Shown here: positions 7,689 to 17,542 of the stretch, in pieces
Layout: every line of letters begins with the position of its first letter
Numbering within the stretch: position 1 is the stretch's first letter
DNA from: Rickettsiales bacterium
GTDB taxonomy: Bacteria; Pseudomonadota; Alphaproteobacteria; Rickettsiales; UBA1997
Length of the DNA stretch: 32,574 bases
Assembly: GCA_947487845.1 (NCBI GenBank)
Contig: CANKYC010000003.1
Location: 1 to 32,574 of the forward strand
Reading direction: 5' to 3'
Notes under the pieces: generated by a model
Told to the model about the DNA's origin: nothing
Database searches by the model: none
The model's input: only the letters and a program-made list of their open reading frames with translations
Position numbers and translations under genes: made by a program

Positions 7689-7820
7689 GGAGTTTATGAA
7701 TAGGATTTTTAAGATTTTTTTTAATCGAATTTGTTGGTGAAAAGCTTGGCTCTAGCAATCTCCACTAGAACAGTCCAAGAAAAGCTTGGCCTGCCAAGCG
7801 TAGCTCGCAAGAGCGAAGCT

Positions 7821-7907
7821 TGGTGCGGTCGAGAAGATTTGAACTTCCACGGGTTTTACCCCACAACGACCTCAACGTTGCGCGTATACCAATTCCGCCA
7901 CGACCGC
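7821..7907 (-). tRNA. tRNA-Leu(GAG), CCA encoded
   Basis: Reverse complement GCGGTCGTGGCGGAATTGGTATACGCGCAACGTTGAGGTCGTTG...GTTCAAATCTTCTCGACCGCACCA; loop TTGAGGT. Confidence 0.95.
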
Positions 7908-7924
7908 ATATAACACTAGCGCGA

Positions 7925-10900
7925 TTAGCTAACTAGTGGTTTTAACCTGTTTAATGCAACGATGAACATTGCCAAATCTGGATTTGGCTGGGCTTTTAAA
8001 TCTAAGATGAAGCTGTCGAAACGCTCAACTAAAAAATCAGCAGATTTAATCCAACCATCCAAAGAATTATCTTCGCAAATTTTTTTATCGTCACTGCTAA
8101 AATCAACAATACGTTTCGCAATACGCATTTGGTAAGAATATAAATCTTCCAAAATTGTTTTGCTCGAAAGTTTTTGCCAATAATTTTCTGGAGCTTGTTT
8201 GTTTAATCTACTGCGTAACCATTTTAATGAAAATCTGGTTCCAACTGCGAAATAGATTTTAGCAATTGTTTTTAGATCAAAATTTGAAGCCGCAGAAATT
8301 TCGGCAATATCAAAAGCTGAAGCCACCGGATCCATAGCGGCAACTTTGCCAGCTAATTTGCGGTTCACATTATTTAAATGATATTTCTCGATTTTTCTTT
8401 CAAATGATTCGCGTGATGCTTGCGCCAAAACTTGTGACAAAACTGCTGATAATTCATCAGCAATTTTTCTAAAGCGCGTAACAATTGCAGAAAGGTTGCC
8501 TTTAGATTGATTGCGCAACAACCACATTACAGATCTTTCAAGCAACTTATTTGGGCTTAAGAACATTTGCATTTGAATATGCGAAGCTATTTTGCCATCA
8601 AGATTTTCAATTTCTTCCCAAATTTCACGAAGCCTGAAAGAACCACAAGCGATGATGAAACTTTTTACCACATCAACAATTCCAAAGCCGCTATCTTGGC
8701 ACATTTGATTAATGAAAGTGATACCGATTCTATTCACAATAAAATTGGTGATTTGAGTGGCGATAATTTCATTTCTTAATTGGTGATGAGCAATTTCATC
8801 AGCAAATTTTTCCTGCATTAATTTCGGGAAATAAGAAAATAGTTCGCTCTCGAAATATTTATCCTTAACTAAATCTGACGCTAAAATGTGATTGTAAATA
8901 TCCATTTTAGAATAGGCCAACATCACGCAAAGTTCTGGGCGAGTAAGACCAATTTTATCATTTTGTCTTTTATCAATTTCTTTTTTTGAAGGTAAAAATT
9001 CAATTTTACGATTTAAGAAACCTGTTTTTTCAAGCTTATCTAAAAACTGTGCCTGATCGTCAATTGCGGCAATTCCTTGTGAATAAGCGATTGAAATAGC
9101 TTGAGTTTGCAGGCGATTGTCACTTAGCACCAAATGCGAAACTTCGTCAGTCATTGATTCAAGAATTTTGTTTCTTTCTTCAAGAGTAACTTTTTTGCTA
9201 CGAAGAGCCGAAGTTAAAGCAATTTTAATATTTACTTCATGATCTGAACAATCAACGCCCGCCGAGTTGTCCATTGCGTCAGTGTTAATTCTTCCTCCAG
9301 TTAAAGCATATTCAATACGACCTCTTTGGGTGAAGCCAAGATTTCCGCCCTCACCTATAACTTTGCAACGAAGTTCGTTGCCATTGATGCGAAGTGAATC
9401 GTTTGCACGATCGCCAACTTCTTGATTAACTTCATCATTTGCTTTAACGTAAGTTCCAATTCCACCGTTCCAAAGAAGATCAACCGGCGCTTTTAAAATC
9501 GCCTGAATTAAATCATTTGGAGATAATTCATCTTCTTCAATTGCCAAAATAGCCTTGATTTCAGGTGTGATTTGAATGGTTTTTGCACTTCTTTCAAAAA
9601 TGCCGCCACCTTTGGAAATTAAGGATTTATCATAATCGGTCCAGCTTGAACGCGGAAGATTGAACATGCGCGTGCGCTCTTTGAATGAAGTTGCAACATC
9701 AGGATTTGGATCAAAGAAAATATGCAAATGGTTAAATGCGGCAACGAGCTTGATATGCTGGGAAAGCAACATGCCATTTCCAAAAACGTCGCCTGCTAAA
9801 TCGCCAATTCCAACGCAAGTAAAATCTTGAGTTTGAGTATCGATGCCCATTTCGCGGAAATGACGCATAACTGAAATCCAGCCGCCTTTAGCGGTGATTC
9901 CCATTTTCTTATGATCGTAACCAACTGAACCGCCAGATGCGAAAGCATCTCCAAGCCAGAAATTATATTCTGCAGAAATGCCATTGGCGATGTCGGAGAA
10001 AGTTGCAGTTCCTTTATCTGCTGCAACTACGAGATATGGATCTTGCGCATCATGCATTACAACATTTTGTGGATGTTCAATTTTATTATTTACGACATTG
10101 TCGGTTATGTCCAACAAACCGCGAAGGAAGTTTTGATAGCATTCAACTCCTTCTTTTTGAAGTTCGTCACGAGTAAAAGCACTAGTATCGCGCTTCAAGA
10201 CAAAACCACCTTTTGATCCAACTGGAACAATTACGGCATTTTTAGTCATTTGCGCTTTCATCAAGCCTAAAACTTCAGTTCTGAAATCTTCTTGACGATC
10301 AGACCAGCGAAGCCCGCCGCGCGCAACTTTACCGCCTCTTAAGTGAATTGCTTCAAACCTAGTTGAATAAACAAAAATTTCAGCGTGTGGAAGTGGAAGT
10401 GGAAGTTCGGGAACTTTTTTGCAATCAAATTTGAAGGAAACATAACCTTTAAATCCGCCATGTTTCAATGATTGATAATAGTTGGTGCGCAGTGTTGCTT
10501 CAATTACACCGAGCAATCTTCTGATAACTGAATCATCAGTTACATCTTTTACTTTATTTAAACCTTCACGGATTTGAGCAGCAATTTTTTCAGTTTTTTT
10601 ATTTCTTTCAGCCAAGGTGATTTTTAAGAACGGATCAAATTTTGCTTCAAATAATTCGACCAATAATTTGGTGATTGCAGAATATCTAACCAAAACATCC
10701 GCAACATAAGTTTGGCTAAAACGAAATCCAGTTTGATGAAGATATTTGCTATATGCGTTAAGCATGTAAACCTGCTTCCAATGCAAGTCAGCGGTGACGA
10801 CAAGGCGGTTTAAAAAGCCAACTTGCATCATATCTTGCCAAATTAATGAAACGGTTTTTTCAAAATTTAATTTAGTTTTTTCTGAAAATAAGTGACCTTG

Positions 10901-12760
10901 TTTGCTTAAGTTTAAATGGAAATAGTGAATCCAGACTTTGCGTTTGCTTCTGATTTTTTCATCTTCTTCCGCAGTTATAACGTAAGTATGTTCTTGAATT
11001 ACGTTAAAGCCGAAACTTTCTAAAATCGGCATGATTGAAGAAAGAATTAATTCTTTTTCTGGGCTAAAAATTTTAAGTTCGGTTACATCTTCGGGAAGCA
11101 AATCGGAAGATTTGTAAAGATTAAATAAAACTAAATTTTTTTGCAGACATTCTTCAATGCGTGAAATATCAATCGCGGCGCGCTTAGAATCGAAACGGTT
11201 GATGTAACTTACTGAGAAAGCATTTTTGTATTTAGCGTAAAGTGAAACACGAACTTCATCATCAAATTTGGCTTTGATTGATTCCAGCAAGTCATCGCTC
11301 CAAACTTTAGTCATTTTGGTAATTTGGCGCTCAATATCATTTTCATCAACAGTTGGAATTCCTTTATTGGTGCGAACAATTACGTGGAAACGAATTAGGT
11401 TTGAATCAGTGATTTGCACAAAAGAATCTGCAACTTCGCCATTATAAACTTGGGCAAGGTAATCTTTAATTTTATCGCGCAATTCAGAATTGCTGCGATC
11501 ACGCGGAGTGAAAATCAAGCAGCTAACGAAACGGTTAAATTTATCTTTGCGACCAAAGAAACGAACTTGTGAACGACCGCAAATCGCTACAATTCCGGTA
11601 GCATTTTTAAGTAAATCTTCGGAGCTAATTTGGAATAATTCATCGCGCGGATAAAATTCTAAAGTCGAAACTAAATCTTTGTAATTATGGCTGGCTTTAA
11701 TGTAGCCAGAATCTGCAATAACTTTATTAATTTTACCACGAATAAGTGGAATTGAAGCTGTGCTGGCGTGATAAGATGATGTAGCAAATAAACCGATAAA
11801 ACGGAATTCACCAATTACCTTTCCTTCAGCAGAAATTTTTTGAACACGAACTCTTTCTGCATTTGCAACTCTGTGAATTCTAGAGCGATAACGCGATTTT
11901 AAAACTTCGATTACATAAGGATTTGTAACTGAATCACTAACTTCTTCAAAAGAAGTATTAATAACTTCTGGTACAAATTCTTCATTTTCAGATCTAAAAA
12001 TTCCAAAACCGGAATTTTTAGCTTCTTCCAAAGCATATTCATTTTTTTTAACTTCGCGAACATCAAATTCTTTAGCACCAAGAAGGATAAAATTTCCGCT
12101 GGCGATCCAGTTTAAAAATTCTTTAATTTCATCAGTTTCTTTATTGATTTTTTTCGCATTATCAATTTGATCCGCAGCTTTATTAACAAGCTCAATCATT
12201 GGCTGCCAATCTTTTACAACCAAGGCAACATTTATCAAAATTTTGCTGATATTTTCTTGCAACATTTTGATATCTGATTCTGCGGTAAGCTTATCTAAAT
12301 GCAGCTGAATTATGGATTCTTGATGAGCAGTTTTAGAAGTAGAAATTTCTTCTAACTTTCCACTTTTACCACGGATTGAAGAATAAATCGGATGAATAAT
12401 ATTTTTAACGCGAATGCCGTATTTATCTAAATAGGCAACAGTTGAATCAACCAAAAAAGGCATATCATCATTAACAATATCCAAAAAAGTATAAGCTGAT
12501 TCGAAGCCATTTTTCTCAATTGTCGGATTGCAAATTCTGACTTTAAATTCACCCGGTTTTTTATTTACATAAAAATCAAAACTCAAAAGAGCCGCGTTGT
12601 ATAACTCTTCGATTGAGTAATTTAGAAAATCGCGCGAAGTGCTTGCTGAAAAAAAGTTTTTTACAAAAGTTGTAAAATCTTTTCCGTCAAAACCGACAAA
12701 TTGTTTTTTCTTTTGAGAAAAGTCGATTACTTGCGCGATTAAATCCTGCATTTTTTGCAT
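7925..12760 (-). CDS. Large NAD-specific glutamate dehydrogenase (1611 aa)
   Basis: VARGGLRWSDRQEDFRTEVLGLMKAQMTKNAVIVPVGSKGGFVLK, GDLAGDVFGNGMLLS, LRCKVIGEGGNLGFTQRGRIEYALTGGRINTDAMDNSAGVDCSDHEVN. Confidence 0.96.
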   Translation of the reverse strand: MQKMQDLIAQVIDFSQKKKQFVGFDGKDFTTFVKNFFSASTSRDFLNYSIEELYNAALLSFDFYVNKKPGEFKVRICNPTIEKNGFESAYTFLDIVNDDMPFLVDSTVAYLDKYGIRVKNIIHPIYSSIRGKSGKLEEISTSKTAHQESIIQLHLDKLTAESDIKMLQENISKILINVALVVKDWQPMIELVNKAADQIDNAKKINKETDEIKEFLNWIASGNFILLGAKEFDVREVKKNEYALEEAKNSGFGIFRSENEEFVPEVINTSFEEVSDSVTNPYVIEVLKSRYRSRIHRVANAERVRVQKISAEGKVIGEFRFIGLFATSSYHASTASIPLIRGKINKVIADSGYIKASHNYKDLVSTLEFYPRDELFQISSEDLLKNATGIVAICGRSQVRFFGRKDKFNRFVSCLIFTPRDRSNSELRDKIKDYLAQVYNGEVADSFVQITDSNLIRFHVIVRTNKGIPTVDENDIERQITKMTKVWSDDLLESIKAKFDDEVRVSLYAKYKNAFSVSYINRFDSKRAAIDISRIEECLQKNLVLFNLYKSSDLLPEDVTELKIFSPEKELILSSIMPILESFGFNVIQEHTYVITAEEDEKIRSKRKVWIHYFHLNLSKQGHLFSEKTKLNFEKTVSLIWQDMMQVGFLNRLVVTADLHWKQVYMLNAYSKYLHQTGFRFSQTYVADVLVRYSAITKLLVELFEAKFDPFLKITLAERNKKTEKIAAQIREGLNKVKDVTDDSVIRRLLGVIEATLRTNYYQSLKHGGFKGYVSFKFDCKKVPELPLPLPHAEIFVYSTRFEAIHLRGGKVARGGLRWSDRQEDFRTEVLGLMKAQMTKNAVIVPVGSKGGFVLKRDTSAFTRDELQKEGVECYQNFLRGLLDITDNVVNNKIEHPQNVVMHDAQDPYLVVAADKGTATFSDIANGISAEYNFWLGDAFASGGSVGYDHKKMGITAKGGWISVMRHFREMGIDTQTQDFTCVGIGDLAGDVFGNGMLLSQHIKLVAAFNHLHIFFDPNPDVATSFKERTRMFNLPRSSWTDYDKSLISKGGGIFERSAKTIQITPEIKAILAIEEDELSPNDLIQAILKAPVDLLWNGGIGTYVKANDEVNQEVGDRANDSLRINGNELRCKVIGEGGNLGFTQRGRIEYALTGGRINTDAMDNSAGVDCSDHEVNIKIALTSALRSKKVTLEERNKILESMTDEVSHLVLSDNRLQTQAISIAYSQGIAAIDDQAQFLDKLEKTGFLNRKIEFLPSKKEIDKRQNDKIGLTRPELCVMLAYSKMDIYNHILASDLVKDKYFESELFSYFPKLMQEKFADEIAHHQLRNEIIATQITNFIVNRIGITFINQMCQDSGFGIVDVVKSFIIACGSFRLREIWEEIENLDGKIASHIQMQMFLSPNKLLERSVMWLLRNQSKGNLSAIVTRFRKIADELSAVLSQVLAQASRESFERKIEKYHLNNVNRKLAGKVAAMDPVASAFDIAEISAASNFDLKTIAKIYFAVGTRFSLKWLRSRLNKQAPENYWQKLSSKTILEDLYSYQMRIAKRIVDFSSDDKKICEDNSLDGWIKSADFLVERFDSFILDLKAQPNPDLAMFIVALNRLKPLVS

Positions 12761-12780
12761 AACTATTTGAAAATTATTTA

Positions 12781-13320
12781 TTACTTTTTGATAAGTGTTA
12801 CGACCATCTGCATCCCTTCCAGTCTAGGATTGATCTCGGGTTTAGCAAACTCTTCAGTATCTTTTAAAATATCGACCATCATTTTTTCAGCTAAATCACG
12901 GTGAGTAATTTCACGACCTTTCATTCTGATACTGATTTTTACTTTATTTCCCTTCTCAACAAACTCGATAGTATGTCTGATTTTCGTGTCGAAATCGGCC
13001 TTTCCGATATTGATCGTCATTTTTACTTCCTTCACCTCAACTACTTTTTGTCTTTTTTTAGCATCTGCAGCTTTCTTCTGAATTTCATATTTCATCTTGC
13101 CGAAATTGGCAATTTTACAAACTGGTGGCGCCGCATTTGGCGAGACCTCGATTAGGTCTAAATCCGCTTCCTGAGCCATTCTAATCCCTTCAGCCACCGT
13201 TGTGACTCCGATCATATTTCCATCTTGATCGATGAGCCTGATTTCTTTGGCTCTAATTTGATCATTAATTTTAAAAGGATTGTTTGAGCTATTTTGCTGC
13301 TGCGGTTTTACTGGAATCAC
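12781..13320 (-). CDS. infC: Translation initiation factor IF-3
   Basis: NDQIRAKEIRLIDQDGNMIGV, DLDLIEVSPNAAPPVCKIANFGKMKYE; ORF start is GTG followed by ATT. Confidence 0.95.
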   Translation of the reverse strand: MIPVKPQQQNSSNNPFKINDQIRAKEIRLIDQDGNMIGVTTVAEGIRMAQEADLDLIEVSPNAAPPVCKIANFGKMKYEIQKKAADAKKRQKVVEVKEVKMTINIGKADFDTKIRHTIEFVEKGNKVKISIRMKGREITHRDLAEKMMVDILKDTEEFAKPEINPRLEGMQMVVTLIKK

Positions 13321-13393
13321 GAGGTTTTTTTTGATTGTTAAAAAAAGAGAAATTGAAAAGAATTTTCATAAACTAAAAGCGCTCCACTAAATT

Positions 13394-13744
13394 TCAACTT
13401 ATGAAATTGGAATAATGCTTGGGGAATAAAAATTTGTTAATTTCAATGAAATCAAAGCGAATATCATAATTTTGAAAATGAGGATTTTGTGAGATAAAAA
13501 ACTGCGCCGATTTTTTGATGCGATCAATCTGCTTGGGACGCAAAACCTCTTCGCTAATAATTTTTGAATTGCGCGCTTTCACCTCAATTAAAATAATAAG
13601 GCGCGATTTTTTGGCGATAATATCAATTTCACCAAAATGCGATCTGTAGCGCCATTTCAAGATTTTGTAACCTTTTAAGCGTAAAAATAATATCGAAATT
13701 CTTTCGGCGAGAATTCCGAATTGATGGGTTTGTTTTTTGGTCAT
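13394..13744 (-). CDS. yraN: UPF0102 / YraN family nuclease-fold protein
   Basis: GEIDIIAKKSRLIILIEVKARNS motif; position between rsmI and infC. Confidence 0.9.
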   Translation of the reverse strand: MTKKQTHQFGILAERISILFLRLKGYKILKWRYRSHFGEIDIIAKKSRLIILIEVKARNSKIISEEVLRPKQIDRIKKSAQFFISQNPHFQNYDIRFDFIEINKFLFPKHYSNFIS

Positions 13745-13765
13745 TAGTTTTTTAAGAAAAATTAG

Positions 13766-14647
13766 CTAAGATTTTTTGCTACTTACTTCAAGCGCCAATT
13801 TATAAATCTCCTTTTTATTCATTGAATAAATTTCAGCCAGATTTTGTGACAAATCTTTTAAGCTGTGTCCTAAAAAAATCGCATTGGAAATTTCTTTTTT
13901 TAATTCTTCTTCGCTAAAAATTTTTTCATTTTTATCAGCTTTTTCAACCACAACCACAAACTCGCCGCGCAATTTTCCAGAATTTTCATCAAAAAATTTA
14001 ATCACGTTTTCCAACTCGTTTGTTACAATTTCTTCATGCATTTTTGAAATCTCGCGAGCGGCGCAAACATTGCGATTTCCCAAAGTTTTAAAAACCAAAT
14101 CGAGCGTTTCTTTAACGCGATTTGCCGATTCAAAAAACACAAATGTAAAATTTCTCGGCAATGATTTTAAAAGTTTTTCTTTTTGAATTTTGGAAGTTGG
14201 CAAAAACCCAATAAATAAAAAATTATCGCAAGCGAGTCCGGAAGCGCAAAGCGCCGCAGTCACACTTGATGCGCCGGGAAGTGGAATAATTTTTTGATTA
14301 AATTGGCGTAAAAAATTTATTAATTTATAACCCGGATCAGAAATTAGCGGCGTTCCGGCATCTGAAAGCAAAGCCAAGGATTTTCCCGAAAGCATTAAAT
14401 CGAGAATTTTTTTACGAGTTTTTTCATCGCAATGATCGTTGTAAGTAAGAAATTTTGCTTCTTTTAATTTATAAGCGGCAAATAATTTTACCGAAACCCG
14501 AGTATCTTCACAAATCACAAAATCAACATTATCCAAAACCTGCAAAGCGCGCAGCGTAATATCCGCCAAATTACCAATTGGCGTGGCTACAACATAAAGT
14601 GCATTTTCAAGTTTTATTTCTTGAGTTTTTAGAGAAAAATCTTGCAT
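13766..14647 (-). CDS. rsmI: 16S rRNA (cytidine-2'-O)-methyltransferase RsmI
   Basis: ALYVVATPIGNLADITLRALQVL, ICEDTRVSVKL, LLSDAGTPLISDPGYKL, PGASSVTAAL; start likely the internal MQDFSL rather than the TTG at 14692. Confidence 0.93.
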   Translation of the reverse strand: MQDFSLKTQEIKLENALYVVATPIGNLADITLRALQVLDNVDFVICEDTRVSVKLFAAYKLKEAKFLTYNDHCDEKTRKKILDLMLSGKSLALLSDAGTPLISDPGYKLINFLRQFNQKIIPLPGASSVTAALCASGLACDNFLFIGFLPTSKIQKEKLLKSLPRNFTFVFFESANRVKETLDLVFKTLGNRNVCAAREISKMHEEIVTNELENVIKFFDENSGKLRGEFVVVVEKADKNEKIFSEEELKKEISNAIFLGHSLKDLSQNLAEIYSMNKKEIYKLALEVSSKKS

Positions 14648-14695
14648 ATTGCCCAAATATTTAAATTCACGAATTAATAATTTTCTTTTCAAATT

Positions 14696-15973
14696 ATGAA
14701 AAAACTTTCCCTGCTTTTAGTGTTTTTTCTTTTTAGCTGTCAATCAATTAGCAAAAAGATTGAATTGCTACAAATCCTCAAGCCAAGCGAAGAAACAGCT
14801 CCCGTTAAAACGCATCAACAATTTGAATCTCGTGATTTAGGTGTTGAACAATCACAACTAAAAAAAGTTCAAGTAGCATTATTTTTACCATTTTCAGGAA
14901 AGAATAAAGAGTTGGGATGGAGTTTGTTTAATGCCGCAACTTTATCGTTATTTGACAATGATCCAAATCATAATATTGAATTGATTTTGATTGATTCCAA
15001 AGAAACGCCGCAAGAAACTGCTAAAGCTTTCAAAGAAGTTATTGATCGCAAAATTAAAATTGTCATCGGGCCAATTTTTAGCACTTCGGTTGAGGCAATT
15101 GAAAAAGATGCTAAAGCCAATCAAATCACCGTAATTTCACTTTCTAACAATCAGCAACTAATTGGTAAAATTAATAATGAAGGCGGAATTTTTATCGCTG
15201 GAATGTTGCCTGAAACTCAGATTGATAAAATTGTTAATTATAGTTTGCAAAAAGCTAAATTCAGTTTTGCAATCATCGCACCAAATAATCAATATGGACA
15301 AACCATTAATGGTCTGTTCAAAAAAATGGTGAAAAACCGTGATGGCGATTTTATTACTTCCGAATTTTATGATCCAAGCGGTAAAGATTTGGATCACGCT
15401 GTTAACCGAGTGATTAATTCATTTTCGATTTCACCGCATTTAAAAAATAAAAAAGACGCAGTTATTACCGAGTCGGATCGCAATTATCCCAAGGTTATAA
15501 TTATTCCGGAATCAGGAAAAACTTTATCCAAAATTGTCGCGTCAATTAAAGAGCAAAATAAAGATGAAAGAGAATTTCAGATTGTAGGAACCAGCCAATG
15601 GGATGATGTTTCAACATTAAATGATTTTAACCTTGTTGGCGCATGGTTTCCGGCCCCGGAAAATGAAAAATTCCGCAGTTTTGAAAAAGCTTATTACCAA
15701 ACTTACAATAAATTCCCGCCCAGAATTTCTTCGATTATTTATGATTCAGTTTCGGTTGTAGCAGAATTATCAGACCGCAAAAAAGGCGAAGCGCCTATGG
15801 TTGCTGATTTTACAAACTACAGCAAATCTTCAAAAAATGGTTTTGATGGAATTGATGGTTTATTTAGATATTTGCCCAATGGCTTGGTGCAAAGGAATTT
15901 GGCGGTTTTAAAAGTTGGAAATGGTCGCTTTGAAACTATCGAAAAACCAGTGGAACAGTTTTTGAAATATTAG
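14696..15973 (+). CDS. Penicillin-binding protein activator (LppC/LpoA-like) lipoprotein
   Basis: Lipobox LLVFFLFSC; periplasmic-binding-like fold (VALFLPFSGKNKELGWSLFNAATLSLFD, IGPIFSTSVEAIE). Confidence 0.8.
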   Translation: MKKLSLLLVFFLFSCQSISKKIELLQILKPSEETAPVKTHQQFESRDLGVEQSQLKKVQVALFLPFSGKNKELGWSLFNAATLSLFDNDPNHNIELILIDSKETPQETAKAFKEVIDRKIKIVIGPIFSTSVEAIEKDAKANQITVISLSNNQQLIGKINNEGGIFIAGMLPETQIDKIVNYSLQKAKFSFAIIAPNNQYGQTINGLFKKMVKNRDGDFITSEFYDPSGKDLDHAVNRVINSFSISPHLKNKKDAVITESDRNYPKVIIIPESGKTLSKIVASIKEQNKDEREFQIVGTSQWDDVSTLNDFNLVGAWFPAPENEKFRSFEKAYYQTYNKFPPRISSIIYDSVSVVAELSDRKKGEAPMVADFTNYSKSSKNGFDGIDGLFRYLPNGLVQRNLAVLKVGNGRFETIEKPVEQFLKY

Positions 15974-15977
15974 ATTT

Positions 15978-16257
15978 TATATACCAAAGCTACTTGAAAC
16001 TCGAACATTTCACTTTGGCATAAGAATTGAAATTCGCAAAACCCCCCCAACCCCCCTTAACAGGGGGGCTTTATTCGAGTTTGATATAAAGCCCCCCTGT
16101 TAAGGGGGGTTGGGGGGTTTTGCGATGCTAAAATAAAATGATATTTTTTTTAAAATGAGATTTTTTTTAAAATGATATTTTTTTAAAAAATCCCACCTTT
16201 TAAAGTTAGTGAAATAGCAAAACAAACTGTTCGAGTTTCAAGTATCTTTGGTATATA
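15978..16257. mobile_element. MITE-like element with 30-bp terminal IRs and internal long C/G palindrome
   Basis: TATATACCAAAGCTACTTGAAACTCGAACA (15978-16007) vs reverse complement at 16228-16257 (1 mismatch); internal ~39-bp IR 16035-16073/16086-16124; no ORF. Confidence 0.75.
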
Positions 16258-16260
16258 TGT

Positions 16261-16319
16261 CCAAAAACAAGTTCAGGATGATAGCGTTTTTTGACGGTCA
16301 TCCTGAACTTGTTTTTAGG
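16261..16319. repeat. Palindromic hairpin at the tsaD 3' end
   Basis: CCAAAAACAAGTTCAGGATGA ... TCATCCTGAACTTGTTTTTAGG. Confidence 0.8.
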
Positions 16320-16333
16320 ATCTATTTCGATTT

Positions 16334-17395
16334 TCAAACCAACTCCCAACCTAATTCCCAACGCGCCTTCGGCTTAAATTCCAAACTATCCACCAATCCC
16401 AATCTCATTTTTTCAACTCCCGCCCAAGCCACCATCACCGCATTATCTGTACAAAGCGCAATTGGCGGTGCGATTACTTCAATATCATATTTTTTCGACC
16501 AATTTTGTAGCGCCGAAAAAATATAACGATTTGCCGCCACGCCTCCGGCAATAATCAATTTTTTTGCGCCTTTTTCTAAAAGCTGAACATTATCTAAACG
16601 ATTCAAAACAATCTGGCAAACCACGTGTTGAAAGGATGCGCAAATATCAGCTTTGTCTTTTTCATTAATTTTTTGCGGCGTTGTTAAATGCGAAAAATCT
16701 TCACCAACTAACTTTTCAATCTCGCGGCGCACCGCGGTTTTAAGACCAGAAAATGAAAAATCACAAAGATGATCTTTGTGCTTCGCGCCATCAATTAATG
16801 GCTTGGAAAATTTAAATCTTTTTTCATCACCAATCAAAGCCATTTTCTCAACCGAAGGCCCGCCCGGATAAGGCAAACCAAGCATTTGCGCCACTTTGTC
16901 AAAAGCCTCGCCCAAAGCATCGTCAATTGTTTCGCCCAGCTTTTCATAATTACCAACACCGCGCGCAAATAAAATTTGGCAATGGCCGCCAGAAATTAAC
17001 AAAAGCAAAAAAGGAAATTGCAAATCGGAAGTAAGTCGCGCCGTTAAAGCGTGCCCCTCCAAATGATTCACCGCTAAAAATGGTTTTTTATAAACCGAAG
17101 CCAAAGTTTTCGCCGCCATCATTCCAACAATAACGCCGCCAATTAAACCCGGTCCAGAAGTTGCGGCAAAGCCATCAATATTTTCAAATTTTAGATTAGC
17201 ATTTTTTAAAGCCTGCAAAATTAATTCATCCAAAACTTCAATATGACCTCGCGCCGCAAGCTCTGGAACCACGCCGCCAAATTTTTTATGAAGCTCAATT
17301 TGTGAATTTAAAACGTGAGAAAGAATATTTTTTTGCTCATCAACAATCGCAACCGCAGTTTCATCGCAGGAAGTTTCAATACCGAGAATTTTCAT
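16334..17395 (-). CDS. tsaD: tRNA N6-adenosine threonylcarbamoyltransferase
   Basis: MKILGIETSCDETAVAIVD, VNHLEGHALTARL, LLISGGHCQ, GGVAANRYI. Confidence 0.97.
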   Translation of the reverse strand: MKILGIETSCDETAVAIVDEQKNILSHVLNSQIELHKKFGGVVPELAARGHIEVLDELILQALKNANLKFENIDGFAATSGPGLIGGVIVGMMAAKTLASVYKKPFLAVNHLEGHALTARLTSDLQFPFLLLLISGGHCQILFARGVGNYEKLGETIDDALGEAFDKVAQMLGLPYPGGPSVEKMALIGDEKRFKFSKPLIDGAKHKDHLCDFSFSGLKTAVRREIEKLVGEDFSHLTTPQKINEKDKADICASFQHVVCQIVLNRLDNVQLLEKGAKKLIIAGGVAANRYIFSALQNWSKKYDIEVIAPPIALCTDNAVMVAWAGVEKMRLGLVDSLEFKPKARWELGWELV

Positions 17396-17454
17396 TTTAA
17401 TTTTTAAATAAATCAGAGTTATATCAAAAAGATCTAATTAAATTTAAATCCTTT

Positions 17455-17539
17455 ATCCCTTCGGGATACGGAAACGCGACACGAGTCGCGCCCCGCTTTA
17501 CGGCGATCCCCATCCCTTATGTCTATAGGACATACGGGA
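17455..17539. repeat. Cluster of short hairpins in the dnaB-tsaD intergenic region
   Basis: ATCCCTTCGGGAT, GCGACacgaGTCGC, TCCCTTATGTCtataGGACATACGGGA. Confidence 0.6.
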
Positions 17540-17542
17540 AAT

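Noticed and set aside
7731-7913. 60-aa plus-strand ORF
   Set aside because: Runs antisense across tRNA-Leu; spurious.
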